The position numbers and the translations under genes are program-made. From Sycobia sp. Sy_11 (Eukaryota > Arthropoda > Insecta > Hymenoptera > Epichrysomallidae), in the NCBI GenBank assembly GCA_018907035.1, contig JACCIC010000062.1, positions 608,001 to 672,000 of the forward strand: a stretch of 64,000 nucleotides of DNA. Reading direction: 5' to 3'. Position 1 is the first letter of the stretch. Each line of letters opens with the position of its first letter. A model generated the notes under the pieces. It saw only the letters and a list, made by a program, of their open reading frames with translations. It did not search any database and was not told the DNA's origin. Positions 24,779 through 37,138 of the stretch are shown piece by piece.

Positions 24779-26294
24779 CCTTGCCCTAACCTAAATTCAT
24801 ATGCTATTTCATTTTGCAGTTTTATTCTATTCAAGTTATATTTCATTATTTAAATGCCGGATATATAAAGAGTGAACATAAATACATTTTTAACCTGATA
24901 TTCTTCTTAATTTTTTACTAAACTTTAATAATTCACGATTCAAGCTAAAATTAATCAGTACATATCAGGGAAACAATCTTTAAACGACATTAAAGATATA
25001 TTTTCTACTTGAATATTGTTAAAATAATTTATTATAGACTTATACAAATATATGTTTAACAATATTATATTTTAAACTAATTATATACTTCTTTATAATA
25101 AAAAAATTATATAATTTGTAATTTAATTAATATTATTGTTTGAAATATATTTATTATTTATTCATTGTAATCAAATGCTATCAACGGTAAATTTTTATAT
25201 CATGCAGGTCATTTATATTTGTAAAAATTTTTGTTTATATATGCTTGAAGCATTTCCATATTTATTGTATATTTTTCTTTTGAATAAATTATATATGTGA
25301 TGAATAATATCTGTGATTAAATTATTTTATTAATATTATTAATTTAGTAATAATATTCTGATAAATTTGAATAAATGTTAAATAAGTTAATAATAGTTTT
25401 CAGGTTTTTATTCGTCAACAAATATATTTATATTCTAGATGTTTATGGTATATATGTTAACTGCATATGACTTTCTGATTTCATATATTTTTTATCATTA
25501 TAGATTAATGACAGCATTACTTTTATCATTAGCAAAATCTTACTTGAATGATTTATTATAAAAGAATTGCTAAATCAAAATAATTTGATCAATAAAATTT
25601 ACATAATAATTATATTCGTATATACTATATTAATCTAAAATAACCTTGAGCTATATTATTTTTATTAAATTTTTTTTGACAATTGAAAGAATTTTACTAA
25701 TCATTTTTACTTTATTTTTAGAAATTAAATTTTTTAATTTTAAATTACGTTGTTATTTAAAAGTATTATTTTATTCATAACTGCAGCTTATTAAGATGTA
25801 TTAGTATTCCAAGACGATTTTTATAATCCGATATAAAATTTTATTTATAATAAGAGAAATTGATAAAAATATTATATTTAGACATTATTTTCTTACAATT
25901 AGTATAAAAAAATTAGCATATTAAATTATATACACTTGAATCATATTGCGATTGATAACATATGTAAGTGAATCAATGCCTCATATAAGTATGAATCGAA
26001 AAATAAATTTGAATACAACTAAATGCTTATTCGAATGATAGAAATTAAATCTTAATTTGAATCACGATAATGTCTATGAATGCAAAATAAACCTTCATTG
26101 TATCTAGTGAAAAATTAGGTAATTAAAATTAAATATTTAATTAGTATTATTTGAATAAATATTTTTACTGAAATTCATTTCGTACTGTATTTTCCCTTTC
26201 CTTAATTTGAAATCCATTGAATAGTATTAGCGAAAGATTATTGTGCCATTGTTAATCTTATTATTTATTCCTAAATTTTGTTTTAATGTTTTAG
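24779..26294. other. AT-rich 3' UTR and intron
   Basis: No supported gene. Confidence 0.5.
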
Positions 26295-26396
26295 CAATTT
26301 CTCTTTGTATCAAAACTGTGGCCGTGGAAGTCGTCAACGTCAAAAACGAAGGTGCTACGGAGTCCGAAGATGAGTCATTAATTCTTCACCTGTCTG
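26295..26396 (+). CDS. lola: Module E exon 1: phase-symmetric linker
   Basis: Acceptor atgttttag, donor TCTG/GTTTGT, 102 bases (2 + 99 + 1). Encodes ISLCIKTVAVEVVNVKNEG..., ending in an acidic stretch. GC is higher than the flanks. Confidence 0.6.
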
Positions 26397-26466
26397 GTTT
26401 GTTTTAGTCTGTTAATTTAGATTAGTATTGTACCCTATTTGTAAATATGCCATATTGAAATTATAG

Positions 26467-26562
26467 ATGCAGAAGATTATGATTGCAATTACTCAGAAGC
26501 TGATACTAATTTGGCTAAATTGAGTGCTGCTACTTTTCGGAATGAAAATTCAAACGGAGCAG
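26467..26562 (+). CDS. lola: Module E exon 2: phase-symmetric acidic linker
   Basis: Acceptor aattatag, donor GCAG/GTTTGT, 96 bases (2 + 93 + 1), separated from exon 1 by a 70-base intron. Encodes DAEDYDCNYSEADTN..., strongly acidic. Confidence 0.65.
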
Positions 26563-26630
26563 GTTTGTTATCTAAATGATAGTTAACAAAAAATAAAACC
26601 AAATAATGTACTGATAGTTATTTCTTATAG

Positions 26631-26756
26631 TTGGTAAGAAAAAGAATAAGAAAGAACGTAGAGGTTTTGGAAAAAGTGACAAGAATAAAGCAGGTTTTGT
26701 AAGGCAAATATATAGCACGCGGTCTTCTATGTTAACTAATCTAGACTCCGAAATTT
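26631..26756 (+). CDS. lola: Module E exon 3: basic, NLS-like linker
   Basis: Acceptor tttcttatag, donor ATTT/GTGAGT, 126 bases (2 + 123 + 1). Encodes VGKKKNKKERRGFGK..., a lysine/arginine-rich segment resembling a nuclear localisation signal. An alternative in-phase donor lies at 26694/26695 (GCAG/GTTTTG). Confidence 0.65.
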
Positions 26757-27233
26757 GTGAGTATTTCTTTTTACATTAAATTTACGGTATATATTACTAT
26801 TTAAAATTTGAGTCAATTATTTAAAGAAAGTATTATAAAGAGGTAGTGTAATTTTTGAGAAGAACAAAAAATTATAGACAATTAAGAGTTACCAGCAGAA
26901 CTTGTTAAAAATGGTCAAATAGAATTTTGAAAATAAAAAACAAAATTATTTATTTCACTTTTCGTCCAATTTTTTAAGTCCAATTTTTTTCGAAGAATAA
27001 GATGTAGCATTATTAATTGATAAAATTAATTTACATATTCCATAAAGAATCATGTATTTCAATTAATAATTTTATCATATATTCTTTTGTTATTTCTTCA
27101 GTTACTTGTTTTGGTGAGAAAACATTTTTTACTCCATAGTATTATATGACAATGTAAAACTTGGATTTGATACTCTATTTTAATCAAGTATGTAATTATT
27201 GCATTTATTCTTACATCGTTTATATTTTTGCAG

Positions 27234-27394
27234 CTTTGCAGAATTCATTGGGCGTGAAAAAAAATCCCAATCAGAATAAGAGATTATCATACGCTTGTAA
27301 CAAGTGCGGCAAGGATTATAAGATGATAGGGCCGTTCTTAAAGCATGTCAACGGTCACAATAAACTCAGTTTAGTTACTGAAGAGGAACCGTAG
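27234..27394 (+). CDS. lola: Module E exon 4: terminal exon with a single C2H2 finger
   Basis: The acceptor tatatttttgcag ends at 27233, with the two-base start. One finger is present, C-x2-C-x12-H-x4-H (CNKCGKDYKMIGPFLKHVNGH), followed by a short tail ending EEEP and TAG. The last codons coincide with the start of repeat R (gaagaggaaccgtag), so the stop codon and 3' UTR derive from the insertion. The original exon may have been longer; a partner finger is not seen nearby. Confidence 0.75.
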
Positions 27395-27692
27395 TGGTTC
27401 GAAACGTCGGACACCAAAGGCAAATTAAAATTTAAGGTGGTGGGGGCAGTCAGGTTGTCCTTTGCTAAAATAGAACATTGTTTTTATTATTTATATTTGA
27501 TTTATTATTGTATTTTTATTTTATTTCTAATTTTATTTTAATTTTTATTTGTAATTTTTAATTTTTAATATAATATTTTGTAGCAATAACTTTTATTTCA
27601 GATTCTTCGAGGGTGACTATAAACAAGGACAGTCTGACTGTCATTATTTTAGTTAATATATTATATTCTAAATACTGTAAGACCGATATTCA
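27378..27692 (+). repeat. Repeat family R, well-preserved single-arm copy
   Basis: Begins ctgaagaggaaccgtagtggttcgaaacgtcgg, continues with aaggtggtgggggcagtcagg, an AT-rich middle with a ttttatttcagattcttcg block, then aaggacagtctgactgtc and ends near tgtaagaccgat. The leading part reads as a hammerhead-type core: CTGAAGA, a five-pair stem GAACC/GGTTC with a short loop, then GAAAC. It overlaps the stop codon of module E. Confidence 0.7.
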
Positions 27693-29463
27693 ATTAATCA
27701 TATGATATGAAAAAAAAAGAATCATGGCCATATTCTTTTCGGTTTTTATATTGTAAGACCAAGCGCATTATAATGTAATGAAAAAAATTATTTTCTTTAT
27801 ACTTAATATATACTTCTTTATCGAATGCATTTTTTTACAAATAATAATTATTCTAATTCTAAGTAAAATCTGGTAAGATACTTATTATATTTTTCTTATC
27901 ACTAATATTACTACCAAAACAAACTGGTTATTAGAGTTGCATATTGGTATTGTTGAAATGATTAAACTACTCTATTTGTTGCTGTTATTTTAAAATAATT
28001 TTAAATTGTATCATTAAATGCACTAAAATATATTGTAAAATATAATATGTTGTAAATGATACATATTTCAAGTTATGTTTTAATAAATAAATAAAAGAAA
28101 TATTATAATAACCTTAATGTAAAATTTTATGTATATTATCTTGAAGTTATATAATAGTAAAATTCTAGTAGATCTATAGAATGATGTTAATGCTAGACTC
28201 TGGATCAGGATCTGGATAGGCAATGTGAAGAATACACTGGCAATATGACATAAATTGAAATATTATATAAATATAGTATTAGTAGCTATTAGAAACTAAA
28301 ATGTGTATTGCTTTTTGTTTTTTTTGTTCTTGCAATTTACAATAAAAGGCCCCCATTTAGGGCTTGACAAAATTTCTAGCATTATGAAAAAATATATTTA
28401 ATTTTTTGATCTGATAAAAAGCATCCAGCAAATATAATATTTTACTTTCAATAAAAGAACTATCCATACGAACCTGAATAATTAAAAAAAATTAAAAATA
28501 TTACTTGCTTGATGCTTAATTTTTTGCATATCCAATAAGATACTTTTAATATTTTTGCTAAAAATGGCTGAATAAAAGTATTTTTCTAAATATTTAAAGT
28601 TTAAAGAAAATCATTGTAAGTGTTTCAAATCGCAAAAAATAAAATATTTTTATTACATTCGTTTCACTTAAAAATAAACTACTAAATGGCAAAGTTACCC
28701 TCACATGAAGAATATTATTGATTTTCTAATTTTAAAATTTTGTAAATTCTAAATAGTGATGAACTAGTAATACTTTAAAAAATCATTTTCGATTTTGACT
28801 GGTGAATGACTTGAGTTCTACAATATTTTTCTATACTTTATGTTAAGTTGCAAGCATTATCCAATAAATTATAGAGTGCAAAGAATTCTTTCTATAGGAT
28901 CACTATTTTATGTAATTCCAACTGTTCTTCCGTTAATATTGTATTGATAAGTATCTTTAAAATCTTTCTTGAACAACAATTTTAGAAAACATTAATATTT
29001 GGTTATTAAAAATTAGCCTCATTCTTTCTTTCTCTGTCGCTTTCTTTGATACCAAATTTATACAGAATTAATTGAATCATCTATGTATCAAATATATCGA
29101 TAATCATAACATGGTAAGTTTTGCGCTCGACCAAAGATCTACGTAGTTTCTCCTTTTACTAATACGTAGAATATTATTCTGATGTGTGGAGAATGATGTG
29201 AAAAAAAAATTGTAATTTTACAACACTATGAAGAAAATAAATTTAAAAAACATAAGCATTTTTTTACTTTATAGGATACTAAATTTATCTAATTGGATCG
29301 CTTTTTGGCAGCTAGATAAATCATTTTGTAATAAACATTATTATGAATATATTATAAATATATTTAAACCACTATTAAAAATTAACTGTTTAAATCTGAG
29401 ATAAATAAATTCCAACACCTGCAATAAATTCGAACTGTACATTAATCATAGATTTACTTATTT

Positions 29464-29508
<45 letters not shown>

Positions 29509-29962
29509 AATAAACATTTTTCATATACTCACTATAATGCTTTATCCTTTCTTTAAAACAATACAAATTTATTTACACGTATATTTCATATTTCGTTAAT
29601 ATACTGTATATATTTAGGTTTAATAAGACTTGTGTCAGCAATATTATCTTTCTAAAATACAATTATTAAAAAAATTTCAGTTTGAACATTACATATATGC
29701 ATCTTTTATATAGATAAATGAATTATGAAAATATAAAAATCTAAATGTTACATGTTTCGGTTTTCTTTCACAAAGTAGATAGTGATCTTTTGGTTTATTC
29801 ATAGTTTACTTCACTATTTATGTATTTGATGTCTGCATTTGCAGTTTTGCATTTTTTGAATGATAATTTTTAGTAGTATTCTACTGTTGCTGTTAGAGCA
29901 TGTGAATAATTTGGCAAAATTAAATCGAATTAATAATTATGAAATCTAAACTTACATTGCAG
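27693..29962. other. AT-rich intronic DNA with an (AT)n tract at 29467-29506
   Basis: No supported gene. Confidence 0.5.
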
Positions 29963-30013
29963 GAAATTATTTTAAGCCATCTAAAAAGCAATCATCTACA
30001 GGAATTTCCAATG
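29963..30013 (+). CDS. lola: Module F exon 1: short phase-symmetric linker
   Basis: Acceptor acattgcag, donor AATG/GTATGC, 51 bases (2 + 48 + 1). Encodes NYFKPSKKQSSTGISN, basic and polar. Confidence 0.5.
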
Positions 30014-30109
30014 GTATGCACTTCTAAATCACAAATCCATTAATAATTTTATTACGTAATTTCATATGAGATTTATTTTTATACATGAAAATTTACATTT
30101 TAATTTTAG

Positions 30110-30166
30110 ACGTTCAAAAGCAAGAGAATAAAATTCAAGTCAAAACACCATCCGAACGATATGCCT
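30110..30166 (+). CDS. lola: Module F exon 2: short phase-symmetric linker
   Basis: Acceptor taattttag, donor GCCT/GTGAGT, 57 bases (2 + 54 + 1). Encodes DVQKQENKIQVKTPSERYA, with final base T. Joined to the acceptor at 31208 this makes TGT (Cys); joined to the alternative acceptor at 31217 it makes TAA (stop). Confidence 0.55.
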
Positions 30167-30581
30167 GTGAGTATTTGGAAATATCTCCACGACATTTATG
30201 CAATAATTAATTAAATTATATTTATAATTTAATAATTTTTTAATTGTTTAATTTTTTATATATTGTACAAATTTTATAGAGTAAATTGAGAATTATTATT
30301 CATTAGTGTATATATGCTTTTCAAATCTAATTTCGGTTTAAAAACACAAAACCTTTCGTAAAATATATTGGTTAGTTTTTCGTTCGTAATCTACAAAATG
30401 TTTTTCATGTATCTCAATTAGCCATTATTGTCATTCGACTAATTCATCTTAGTATTTTTATTCGTAAACTGGTATTACTTGAAAATTTAAATAAATTTTT
30501 TCATATATGAAAAACGTGAAAACATTTATATTAGATTCGTATTTTTAAAAAGATTAATATAATTCAATAACAGCGTAATTA

Positions 30582-30992
30582 AATTAATAAATATTTTTAT
30601 CGGTATCACAGTCTAATAATAATATTTTAACAAAAAGTATGACGGGCAGACTGTCCTTGTTTATTATCACCTCCGAAGAATCTGAAATAAAACTTATTAC
30701 TAAAAATAAATTAGATTAAAAATAATAAACTATATTCTAGGTTAACAAAGGACACGAAAGAATAATTTAAATTTAAGGTGATAGGTGCAGTCAGATTGTC
30801 AGAACAGAATATAGTTTATTATTTTTATTATTTTCACTTTTATTATTTTTAATTTTTAATCTAATGTAATTTTATTTTAGTAATAAGTTCTATTTCAGAT
30901 CCTTGGGGGTGATCATAAACAGTCTGACTGTCATTATATTAGTTAATATATTATAATATAAAGACTGTAAGACCGATAAAAAGTTTTATTGA
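30582..30992. repeat. Foldback (inverted-repeat) copy of repeat R
   Basis: About 410 bp with long inverted arms. The left end reads ttaataaatatttttatcgg and the right end gaccgataaaaagttttattg. Internally, gggcagactgtccttgtttat...cacctccgaagaatctgaaat pairs with atttcagatccttgggggtg...acagtctgactgtc. It lies 216 bp before the finger exon at 31208, inside the intron. Confidence 0.75.
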
Positions 30993-31207
30993 TTTAATTC
31001 AGAACAGTCGACATAAGTAAAATTTTTATTTTTAACATGCACAATCTGAAAAAAAACTTAAATGTAAAATATTTTCAAAGACTCTATTAAACACAAAACA
31101 ATAAAAGACAGAATATTTACATGACAAACCGATCATAAATTAATCATAAATCCAATTGTGAGGAGATTTTTTTCAAAATCTAACCCCTGTACAAATCGTT
31201 CAAATAG

Positions 31208-31803
31208 GTCCCTCAGAATTGATTATGCTGAATTGTCCAACTTGCGCTGTTTCATACGTCAAACCACCGCGCAAGAAAGTGACCTTCTGCGAGCGCTGCA
31301 ATTCGACTCTACTACTACAGTGCTCCAAGTGTTGCAGGATTTTCCAGAAATACATGACCTTATATTGCCATATCAAGTCGATCTGCGGCAATCCCAACGT
31401 GAAAACCGAAGCCAAGGAGATTCAGGTTCTTTGCGCCGAATGTGGCACCAAATTCTCCAGTTACGAGAACTTAAAGCGCCACAAGCGAGTTACATGCAAG
31501 AAGCAGGCGGCTTTCAAGTGCAGTTCCTGCCCGTTTGTGAGCAAGTACAAGGCGTCCCTGGAGCTGCACGATCGCACTCAGCATCGTGACCTCGACATCC
31601 AGAGCCTCTACAAGTGCGCCACGTGCAAGAAGACCTTCCGACACTCGCAGACGCTCAAACGACACGAGACGTACAATTGTGGGAAGGAGAAGGGGTTCTC
31701 GTGCGGGCACTGCGACTACAGGTGCTACTTGAAGTATCAGCTAAAGCTCCACATGAGATCAAAGCACCAGAGACTCTTTACGAAGAAGATTTCTCGAAAT
31801 TAG
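31208..31803 (+). CDS. lola: Module F exon 3: C4 motif plus five fingers
   Basis: GC-rich terminal exon. Two in-frame acceptors: aaatag ending at 31207 and ccctcag ending at 31216. A CxxC-x14-CxxC motif (CPTC...CERC) comes first, then seven residues, then C2HC (CSKCCRIFQKYM...SIC), C2HC (CAECGTKFSSYEN...VTC), C2H2 (CSSCPFVSKYK...RTQH), C2HC (CATCKKTFRHSQT...YNC) and C2H2 (CGHCDYRCYLKYQ...RSKH) fingers. A basic tail ends at TAG 31803. All finger ligands are present. Same layout as the 55.4 kb exon, so probably paralogous. Nuclear DNA-binding end of an isoform by family. Confidence 0.9.
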
Positions 31804-33394
31804 GAGTTCGCCGAGATCAGTGTCTTTAGATTACTCTAGTGTCCTTAGATTCCTTCAATCCATATATAGTGTTCTACGCTATTCTACTTTCTCTATACAG
31901 ATATCGGGCACTTAGGCTTTTTTATTCTATCGTGCTCTAGCATCTGATTATCCACGCCTATTCAGAGGCTAATGTGAATCAAAGCAATCATTTAAAGTAT
32001 TTACGAGTAGCATTAAAATACAAAACTATTATTACTAATAATTATATTTAACATGCTTTTCTTATCGTGATTTTTATATCATATTGATATTGTACAAGGC
32101 TCGGCTCATTGCGTTCACAGATCACTATCTGGTTTATCTGATTCAGAAGCTCGTAATATCTTTTTCATTGCAGCTGGTATGCTAATTCAAGGACCGAATA
32201 ACTTATTCAGCATTTCGCATATCACAAAAACTTTAAAATTGTTCCGTTGAATTATCGCTTGATAATTTTTCTGTTGATAATGGTTTAAATATCTATGTCA
32301 CGTACTAAGTAGGCTATATTTTTGTCGAACAAAGGCTAATAGCTTTGATTTTATAAAAATGATCTCATATTCAACGTAGACCACGAAAGAGTAAAAAATC
32401 TAAGAATGCATATTGGCAACCCATTGCATTAAATGAGTTACTTTTCCTGCGATTATTTTTAATTCATCTTTTTGAATGAAATCAATATAGTGGGTATGTA
32501 CTTTATCAAAAAATGATTACGATACACAAAACGCCTAAAAATACAATCTTAAAAAATTTAAGACAATATTTATTTTAAACAAAAATTTTAAAGAAATTTC
32601 TTAACATATGGATGGTACAATACATTATTGTTTATTAAAGATTTACAACACATTTAATAATTTAATAATTCATTACTAATGTTGTAAAATACACACTTCC
32701 ATCGTTCCACAAAATAATTTTAATTAATTGATGGTATTTTAAGGCTCGTAGGTCGAAGTATAATATAGTCTACATTTTACTCGGTTCTAAAGAACTAATT
32801 TATGAAAATTTTTATTCGTTTTTTCTTGCATCTTTAACAAATATTAAATTACTTAGGGAAGTAGGAGGATTAGTAAGATTGCTTTGGTTCTAATTGCTAT
32901 ACAGATAATTCGCCTCTGATAATATATAAAATTACATTTAGATTAGTAATTTAAAGAAGTCTGAAAAATGAGCAATAATATATACTACGTTGAAAAGTAA
33001 TTTTCAGCTTTTTATAATTAGGAACAAGTTATTAAGCTATATTTAATTATTGAATATATCAAATAGCTACGACTGATGTTCAATTGCATTTTTATATTAT
33101 TCCAATTATATCATCAATATAAAAAAAATATATATATATATCACAATTATACCCTAATCATTTAAGAATTTTGTAGGAAACTTTTTTCAATTGTTCGTAT
33201 GTAGGACAAAATGCGTTTTTTGATATTTATATACATACTTTGCTAACAATTTACATTTATACGTATGAATCACATACAATGTAGCATAAACTTGTAAAAG
33301 TATCTTTTACGTCTAGTATGACTGCATAACTTATCGCAATATTATATTATGATAGTACGTTAAAAAATTTCTGATAATTTGTTTATATATCATC

Positions 33395-33445
<51 letters not shown>

Positions 33446-33660
33446 TTATACTGTAAAATCAGCTGTATGATGACATTTTTAACTAAATAAATTTAAATCC
33501 ATTTGACCATAGTTTATAAATTATTTATCTGTAACGATATTTACTATAGGTATTGTATTTACTTAAGTTTAAATAATAAGTTAATATATAATTCTTAAGT
33601 ATAAATATATCAAAGTATATTTATATTTAACTATACTTAAATATACTTATATAAATATAA

Positions 33661-33707
<47 letters not shown>

Positions 33708-33957
33708 TATTATTCATGGCATAAATTAAAATTTGTGATATTTTTCAGATAAACCATATAGGAGATACCATGTTTATAAATAAATAGAAAGTAAGGCGCT
33801 TTTTACAGAACATTGACAAGTATAGAAATCGTGTAGAGAAAAATACTATAATAAATACTTCTTACCTATAAAAGATCTCTAAAAAACAATATTTCAATCG
33901 TTATAATTTATATTTTAATTATCGAATATATTCCATGTTTTGAATCAATATATATGT

Positions 33958-33999
<42 letters not shown>

Positions 34000-34490
34000 T
34001 ATTTCATTGAATTGTACTTAAAATCAATCACATTAAAAAGATAAAGTAATATTTCTATCAAATGAATATTCAACAAATGACGATGTTATTGACTCTGGAT
34101 GTAGATAATGACTTACTTCAAATTGAAATCAATATTACTATATTAGATGATTAATTGAGGATAGTACTATATTTTTACAGTTGCTTCATTAGATAAATCA
34201 GAAGACTATTATCTTGAAGGTTCTCGAATTGGAGTTCTGTTTATTTATTTATCTAATTCTTTGATATGTTCTTAATAGTGAGAAGAGGATGTTGAGTGCA
34301 TTCTTGTTTCGGATTACGGAGATGCAAGTCTTAAATTCATAGAACTTCAGCGTTTAAAAGAATAGGATGAAATTTCAAAATTAATTTAAGTGTTTTTACT
34401 GTTTTTATTAATAGTTATTATAATTTTTAAATCATATTATTTTATCCCATTATGATTATATTTCTGATCCTGGCATTACTTTTGACTGTA
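31804..34490. other. AT-rich DNA with several microsatellites
   Basis: Contains (AT)n at about 33396-33440 and 33662-33705, and (AC)n at 33960-33996. No supported gene. A short broken frame near 34280-34370 has no splice support. Confidence 0.5.
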
Positions 34491-34494
34491 TTTA

Positions 34495-34690
34495 TTCATT
34501 CAAGTACCATATAGTTGGTTGGATTTATAAAAAGATTATTTTATTATTTCAAGGATGCCAAGACTGTTCTACATATTTATAATTCTTTGGTAACTCCAAT
34601 TCTTACTTACAGTTCCGTATTTTGGCCATCTTACCATCTTACCACCTTACGAAAAGACAATATATTTAGCGTGTAGGCGAATGATTCTCC
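34495..34690 (+). mobile_element. Fragment of a non-LTR retrotransposon (reverse transcriptase C-terminal region)
   Basis: Reads, with a frameshift, as VGWIYKK... then DAKTVLHIYNSLVTPIL and TYSSVFWPSYH, the conserved stretch after the palm in Jockey/I-type LINE enzymes. No upstream enzyme is present. Sequence to about 34990 may belong to the same relic. Confidence 0.65.
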
Positions 34691-34989
34691 CATCAAGATA
34701 GCGCACCGGCCCACAGCAGTTGTTGGCCAAAAAGGGCATGACATCAATCGTTGATCCCCTCCTCTACTAGAAACCCTACCGGATCTGTCTGGTTGTCATT
34801 TCTATTAATTCAACAGACTTAAAACGGGCATGAGAGGAAATCTCTGAGGAATATTATCATTGTGGAAGAGATAAAATAATAATCGCAGGATGGGCTGAAG
34901 AACATCCCGATAAATAAATTTAAAAAATATTTTGAACAATGAAAGCATCGTTTGCAGACATGCGTTATTTTCAAGGAAGAATACTTTGA

Positions 34990-35552
34990 AGATGATCAAA
35001 TTTTGGTATAAAAATATTAATAAATAAAGAAGTTATGACGAATTTCCCATATTTTTGGGTACCAACCCGTACGTACTTTATGAAAATGTATAAAAATAAC
35101 ATAAATTAAAGTTACTAAAGTTAATTTCGAGATTTTTTCTAAGACACATAATATACGTTCATATCTGAACGTAAAGTTTTCTTTCTTTTCAAATATAATA
35201 TAAAAAATAATTGTTTGTATCACAAATTATCTTCAAGTTTTCATACTGCAGTGGTAGGATGGATAATGAGCAAATGGATAATGTATTCGGATTTAGCGAC
35301 GAAAATTACATATAAATTTTATGTCAATTGAATATGTTAATTTATGGTCCTGTGTTATTAGTTTTATGTTTAATTTGTGTTAAATTTTCATTTCACATAT
35401 AATTTATTGATATATAGAAGAAGAAAATTCATGTTTTCATATTTTGCTTTTTAACCTTAAAAAATCTACAAAACATTATACAAACATTAAATGTGATGAA
35501 TAATACCTCCTATATCCTAAAATAACAATAACTCATTTATTATTCTTTTCAG
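34990..35552. other. AT-rich DNA
   Basis: No supported gene. It ends in the acceptor attcttttcag of the exon at 35553. Confidence 0.5.
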
Positions 35553-35638
35553 AATTTCTAAAAGAAGTTGTAGAGAAAGAAAAACAATTGATTCAACAAA
35601 AGTATCGTCGTGTATTAACTATATATAATAATCAATAA
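35553..35638 (+). CDS. lola: Possible finger-less alternative terminal exon
   Basis: The strong acceptor tattattcttttcag ends at 35552, followed by the array's two-base phase and 27 codons (FLKEVVEKEKQLIQQ..., charged and helix-prone) to TAA. An AATAAA lies at 35718-35723. No cysteine pairs. It would give a Lola-like protein with the BTB end but no DNA-binding fingers, a class known in lola. It could also be chance. Confidence 0.45.
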
Positions 35639-35775
35639 AATGCGTCTGCGTCAAAAATATAAACATTAAAGTCATTATTATATATGTTCATGTTAAATCA
35701 CTATACAATCTATTAACAATAAATAACAAAGCACAGATTTTTCTATGAATAGTTTATTTTATAAATTGATATACA

Positions 35776-35911
35776 ATGTCAAACACATTGACTGACATTG
35801 ATGTTATTGAAATCAATAAAATACAAACGATTGGCAAAGAAAAAAATTCTCGAGATGAAATAAATAGTCAGAAATATAGCATTGCGCAATACTTCAAATT
35901 CCTCGCATCTG
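35776..35911 (+). CDS. Module G exon 1: initiating ATG exon
   Basis: ATG (MSNTLTDIDVIEINK...) open for 45 codons plus one base to donor ATCTG/GTAAAA. An in-frame TGA sits nine bases upstream of the ATG, so translation cannot enter from 5'. It ends in the same phase as the lola common exon would. Acidic/polar, no domain recognised. It implies an internal promoter for this module, or a separate nested gene. Confidence 0.5.
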
Positions 35912-36780
35912 GTAAAATAGTTTTATTCCTTCACAACAATATATATTCATAAAGTAGGTCCTGTTCAGTTTGTACCTACTTATGGCTTTTCGTAAATAGC
36001 ATTTGTTTTTAAATCGAGCCAGCAAAATAGTAAGAAAATAAGCTGTTAAGAACTACAATATCCTAAAAACTTTTAACAGTAGTTTGTACAATTTATCAAA
36101 ATTTTAAATTAATTTAAGTAGTATTGTTAAAAACACCATTTTATCTTTATATATGCAATAAGTGATTAAAAAATATTTTTTGAAAGCTTTTGACAAAGTA
36201 ACTGTTATTACAAATTAAAGACGTTAATATTTTTTAGTAAAAATGCTCGTACACTACTTTCTTATCTCCATTACCTTTTATTCGTTAAATAATTTAATCC
36301 GACGTATGCACGTTCAACTCTTAACTTAAAAAATCGTTTAAATGTAATAGATTAGCAATGCATTAAATATTACATTGCAATATATTTCAAATTGTAATCT
36401 TATTTTTAAACGATGCATTCGTATTAATTTTTTCTTAAATATCTGTAAATGAAATATATTTAACTTTACTACCTATATCATTTTCTTTCTTATATACCAT
36501 GCAGTAAGTCCAGTTATGAACTATATTTTTTATAATATTTATTACAATACGCTACTAGGTAGCACTAATTATTAATCTGTGTTGGTTGATTCTGATTTAC
36601 TAACTTATTTAAAGGCTAACTTTAATCAGTTTAATTTAATACATGTTGATTTTACTCCATTTTGCTTTACTATATTCAAAGTAACGTATAATATAAGTTA
36701 ATCCTTATTACAGCTATTAAAGAATTATTCTATTATGAGAGCATCAATTATCTAATATTATTATTCTTATTATTTTTCAG

Positions 36781-36876
36781 ATTTGCAAGTAAATCATCAA
36801 TATTCTTCGAACTACAAGGAAGAAGCTTTGTATTTATCAGAAGATTCCATTACTATTATCGATGAAAATTATACAG
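36781..36876 (+). CDS. lola: Module G exon 2: phase-symmetric linker
   Basis: Acceptor ttatttttcag, donor ACAG/GTACAA, 96 bases (2 + 93 + 1). Encodes DLQVNHQYSSNYKEEAL... Confidence 0.65.
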
Positions 36877-36938
36877 GTACAATATAATAATTAATTGTAG
36901 TATCTTCAGTATTTCTGATAAAGTTTATTTTCTTCCAG

Positions 36939-37040
36939 AAGTACTTTCAAAGTCTAGTAATCTAAAACTAAAAAATCATTCAGATCGAATATGCTTACGT
37001 AATTATCAACATAACCACATTAACAGCCAAGTATCTATAG
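36939..37040 (+). CDS. lola: Module G exon 3: phase-symmetric linker
   Basis: Acceptor tttcttccag, donor ATAG/GTACAC, 102 bases (2 + 99 + 1), after a 62-base intron. Encodes EVLSKSSNLKLKNHSD..., basic and polar. Confidence 0.65.
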
Positions 37041-37138
37041 GTACACGTAATAGAAATGCTTTGTATAAAAAACGCTTTATTGTAAAATTATTTTTTGATA
37101 TATAACATTTTATATTTAATTCTTAATATTTTCAATAG

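Noticed and set aside
31158..31589. Alternative + frame over the 31.2 kb finger exon
   Set aside because: Shadow frame; the cysteine/histidine pattern is in the other frame.
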